Assembly (NCBI RefSeq): GCF_040954835.1
Contig: NC_090711.1
Coordinates: 9,245,501 to 9,309,500, forward strand
Origin: Lepisosteus oculatus
Taxonomy: Eukaryota > Chordata > Actinopteri > Semionotiformes > Lepisosteidae
Length of the DNA: 64,000 bases
Direction of reading: 5' to 3'
Positions 60,316 to 64,000 of the stretch are shown piece by piece. The translations under genes and the position numbers were made by a program. The notes beneath the pieces are model-generated. The model was not told the origin of the DNA, ran no database searches, and saw only the letters and a list, made by a program, of their open reading frames with translations. The first letter of the stretch is position 1. Each line of letters begins with the position of its first letter.

Positions 60316-62904
60316 TGTTTCTTGACTGGTTTATTTATGACACAGCATAATAGCAATTCTTTTTTGTGTTTTAGTGCAGTTAAAAGTTGGTTACCCTTTA
60401 TGTACTGTATTTAATTCCTCATTTGTAGAATGACCTTAATTACCCCTTATTATTAGTAGTATGCAATATATGATATTCTATATACTGTAATATATAATGT
60501 TTACTCTGCTATTGACCTATATTCTTTAGTTTGGTTTTCACCATATTTAGAATATGAAACAAGATCAATTGTTCAAATGTATCTATTCTACAAGTCCTTA
60601 CCTATAAAGCATGTTATATCATGTATATCTACGATGAAACAAACACATTTGGGAATCCTTCAGACAAAATGCGTTGAAACAGATCAAGATGGTTAATTCA
60701 TGTATAGAATTTAATTTTGAAAAGACAGAAATGGTTAAATAGTAAAGAAATTATATAGTTACAATATTGTATTATACCATGCATCACCATATAATTATTT
60801 TGTCATCGCTGAGATTCTTTAAAAGAGTAACAGACTACAAGAGAGTAAAACAATAGTATTGTAACAGGTTGCCTAAATTGTATCAATGATTGATTAACAA
60901 ATGACTCCAAAGGGAAAGTGCTTTTTCTGGGATTTTTTTTTTTCCGGTGAGCACTAATTATACTCTTTTTCAAGTGAATAGTGCATTTATTCATGCTGCC
61001 TGTATGCTAACACAGAATTACTGCTCCAGTAAATAATTTAAATCAATATGTAATGACATTAAACACGGATTAAAATATACAAATCCCATTTTAACAGAAT
61101 GTGAGCATAACTGTAGTGCGATAAGGTTATGGTCAATAAGGATGAATATGTCACGTTACTGGTCTTAGGAAAATTATTATCTCCTCAGATCTGTTTTTAT
61201 TAAATTTGGTCTATTCTTTCTTATTTATTTCCTAGGGTAAACAGAACTATTTTTCCAATGCGAAAATCCTCAAGGTTGCATACTTCTGTGCTTGAATATG
61301 CCTGTACTTTTGAAATAAACAACTGTAGTAAAGGCAGTACCAGCACATAAAGACTGCACAAGCTTGAAAGCAATATTCACCAATTGGGTAATTACCACTC
61401 ATTATCTTTTATTTTTACTTACATGTGCTTTTGTCTAAAGCAAGATAAAAGTAACTGTATGAAAGCTAAACATAGGTGTTCTCTTTTTTAGGTCAATAAG
61501 AAAATGTTGTTTTAACATTTAGATACACCAAAGAAGCAGTCGTGTTTTGTCATTTTACTGCAATTTTGTTGAGAAATTACTCAATGCTCCTTTGTGGTTT
61601 CAAGAAGATTATAATGGATTCATGTAGATTGTTTAACCCAATAAATTGTGACTTTCTCTGGCAATTGCCATAGCAGTACATTTACCTTTCATAAAAATAT
61701 GTGAAATTACTAAGAGTTTACATAGTTTTATTAACTTAATTTTGTACATATTTGAAGGTATTGTTATGAATATCGGTTAAAATAACAATGAAATGTTAGC
61801 AATTTTTGTTTTTATATTCATATTATAGTAGTTAGTTATGCTATTTAAACAGTTTTGTGTCTTCTTCAAGCCTATTTTGGTATAATTTAATGTATGAAGG
61901 ACATCAACAGCACAAAGGTTTATTATGCTTTCATTGTCAGACATTTTAGTCCATCCCTGCTCTTTGCTGGTGATTTTCATTTACTAAGCTTGCCACATGT
62001 GCCTCATGGTATTAACTCCGGTTTTTGGGTTAGTCATTCTGAATAAACTTCACGACTTCAGAAGTGAGAGTCATCCATGACCCTGCAGTTCCTCATCACT
62101 GGGGATTATTTTCTGCTCCAGCATTTCATTTCAGTCTTTTGCTATTTACAGTGGCTGTTGCTTGCTTGTCCTTCTTAATCTGCCTGGTAATCACTTAGTC
62201 ATCTCCTCTTCTGTCACTTTAAGTAGAGAGAGTCTGTCTTTTGATTGGTGTAAAATGTATCTGCTTGTGTATTAATGGAAAATGATTCTAGTGTTTCAGC
62301 TAATGCCTCCTTTTGTGTTTAATGCTGATTTCCCCAAGATCAATGTGCAACTCATTCTGGAATAATCGCCAGAATCACTCAGAATACAGATTAGATAGTG
62401 ATTTTGCTTCTGTGTATTTTCTGGAAGCGTACACTCTTTATTAGAAAAACTGTGAAATCCTTATTTTGACCATTAATTCCCTTATGGTTGTGTTGTTTTC
62501 ATAAAAAAATAGCAGAGAGATTATTAAACTAGATGTTATCAAATAGAACCATTTAATGAGTGCTGACCCAGTAAATCCCTGTAATGTGCTATCCTTTGTT
62601 ATGCAATGAAACACTTATACTGTACAATTAAAGACTTGAATATAATGAGCAATTTTGTAAACTCTAGGAGTTTCAATTATAATAAGAAGAAAATAGGAAC
62701 CCTAGGAAAAAAAAACTTGTTTTCTCTTTACTTTTCAAAAATGCTTAAATGCTTGTGAGGCAGAATTTCCCCAGTTGTGTCTCATAACTTACCATACATT
62801 TAAGATATTTCCACTTTATTTTAAACTACAGTACATGTACTGTTTTTTTGTTTTAAACAAGAAGATAGGAGCCAGCAGTGTAGGACAGTTATATTAAAAA
62901 CAGG

Positions 62905-62975
62905 TCTAAGCAGCACAGCTGAACAGCTTCAGTGGGTTTCCAGTTGTGAGTTGCAGGGTGATATGGCTGCTGGCT
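62905..62975 (-). mobile_element. 5S-type SINE, head fragment
   Basis: cttcagtgggtttccagttg and agttgcagggtgatatggct match the reverse complement of the 5S-like head only. Confidence 0.65.
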
Positions 62976-63249
62976 AGTGAATGAATGTTTCTTTTTGTTT
63001 ATGCTAATTCTCAGCATACTGCATCCTGGTGGATTTGGCCTGACTTCGAATTCAGAAGTAGTCAAATTTGTTATAACTTCTGTGTGTTTCCCAGCCACCA
63101 ACATAAATATTTCAAAAACAAGGAAACACTGCTGTATTGTCAGGTGAACCTACAACAATCTGAATCTGGATTGGGACTTTTCTGATGTATAGCTTAATTG
63201 TAGCACACTTGCAATATGTTTAAAATGATTAGATCTTACTGTAATTATT

Positions 63250-63700
63250 ACAATTATGATACTTATATTAATGAAAATAGATTAAGTATAGTATTTATAT
63301 AGTGCTTTTTATCCTAAAGGAGATCAAAGCTTTTTACACGTACTGTAAAAGTACATCCAGTTCATCTGCCACTGAATCAGTCCTTTCCCCAGCCGTTCTG
63401 TGCCAGCAGCACGACACAGCAGAACAGGAGGAGAAGCGAGAAATTACTTTACCAATTTAATTAACGGGAAACTTTAGGAAGGCCAGGTAGCATAAGCCCA
63501 GAGTGGGCTTTAGCCAAGATATCAGAGATAACACACCAGCTCTTTCGAAACGTGCCACAGGATCTGTAATGAGCTTGTAATCAAACCTTAGTTTGACATC
63601 TCATTCAAGGGAAGGCAAATGCCATTAAGTCCAGATCCTAGTCCTTTGGACTGGATGGGTCGCTTCTATGGCACATTACGGTATTATTTAGCTCCACAGC
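63250..63700 (-). mobile_element. SINE-like repeat related to the 5S family tail
   Basis: At 63285-63345, tatttatatagtgctttt and gatcaaagctttttacacg resemble the reverse-oriented tail shared by the 5S SINEs. The stretch near 63598, tctcattcaagggaaggc, resembles their body. The rest of the body differs, so this is probably a related family. Confidence 0.45.
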
Positions 63701-64000
63701 TGAAATATTATTCTTTGTCTTTTTCCCACTTCCCAGCCTGAAATTAACCACTACCTGTTCTGACATCTAAACAGTCCACGTTCATATGGTGATTCCTTCT
63801 CATTTATTTTTCAGTACTGATGAATATTTTATTCCACATTAATAAAGCTTGAGTTGCATCCCCGTATTAAGGTGATATCAAAGATATCTAGAGCTCAATG
63901 TGTCATCTGCCTGTGCATACTGGAACATAATATCCCAACAAATACACTCCTGTAACCTGCGTAGCATTGCAGGATTTGCAAAGTTATCCTCTGGGCTGCA

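Larger units (their letters stand above)
47083..64000 (+). other. KCNB1 intron 1 (left 16.9 kb)
   Basis: It runs from the donor at 47083 to the window edge without the exon encoding S1-S6. It is AT-rich with scattered SINE fragments (48211, 50300, 51693, 56690, 60035, 62905, 63250), LINE-like sequence near 53225-53570 and one CpG-retaining block at 58480-59730. The stretches 54000-56100 and 60320-62900 show nothing I can name. Confidence 0.75.

Overview
This is a gene-sparse, AT-rich vertebrate nuclear segment with two confidently identified genes, both on the + strand. The first is a complete prostacyclin synthase gene (PTGIS/CYP8A1): 10 coding exons between 11653 and 31769, 493 residues, every intron GT-AG and the reading frame unbroken. 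The second is the first coding exon of a Kv2 potassium channel, best called KCNB1 (Kv2.1): 46507-47082, 192 residues, ending at a splice donor. The membrane-domain exon of KCNB1 is not present, so intron 1 runs at least 16.9 kb to the right edge. PTGIS and KCNB1 are also neighbours in the same relative orientation in human (20q13), so this is conserved linkage rather than a new arrangement. The two genes act in unrelated pathways (prostanoid synthesis; delayed-rectifier K+ current).

The likely source is a ray-finned fish. The proteins are clearly vertebrate, and the window is littered with 5S-rRNA-derived SINEs, tRNA-derived SINEs of fish type and small LINE 3' ends. The repeat style fits a non-teleost ray-finned fish such as a gar or relative, but that is inference from memory and a teleost is not excluded. 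I see nothing prokaryotic, no CRISPR array and no viral genes.

Layout: 1-4880 keeps its CpG dinucleotides and looks like an unmethylated promoter-type domain, but no exon could be recognised in it. 4881-11652 is intergenic with a 5S SINE and a LINE remnant. 11653-32257 is PTGIS plus its 3' UTR, which is mostly an antisense SINE. 32260-44640 is intergenic with SINE and CR1/L2-like LINE remnants. 44640-47830 is the CpG-retaining promoter and first-coding-exon domain of KCNB1. 47083-64000 is KCNB1 intron 1 with scattered SINEs and an isolated CpG-retaining block at 58480-59730.

I did not find an undescribed biological system. The most useful unusual observations are a perfect 21-bp-arm hairpin beside a SINE end in PTGIS intron 5, a 99-bp direct duplication in PTGIS intron 1, opposed SINE copies in intron 5, the SINE-derived PTGIS 3' UTR, CpG-retaining blocks without recognised exons, and a strong splice-acceptor signature upstream of the KCNB1 start codon.
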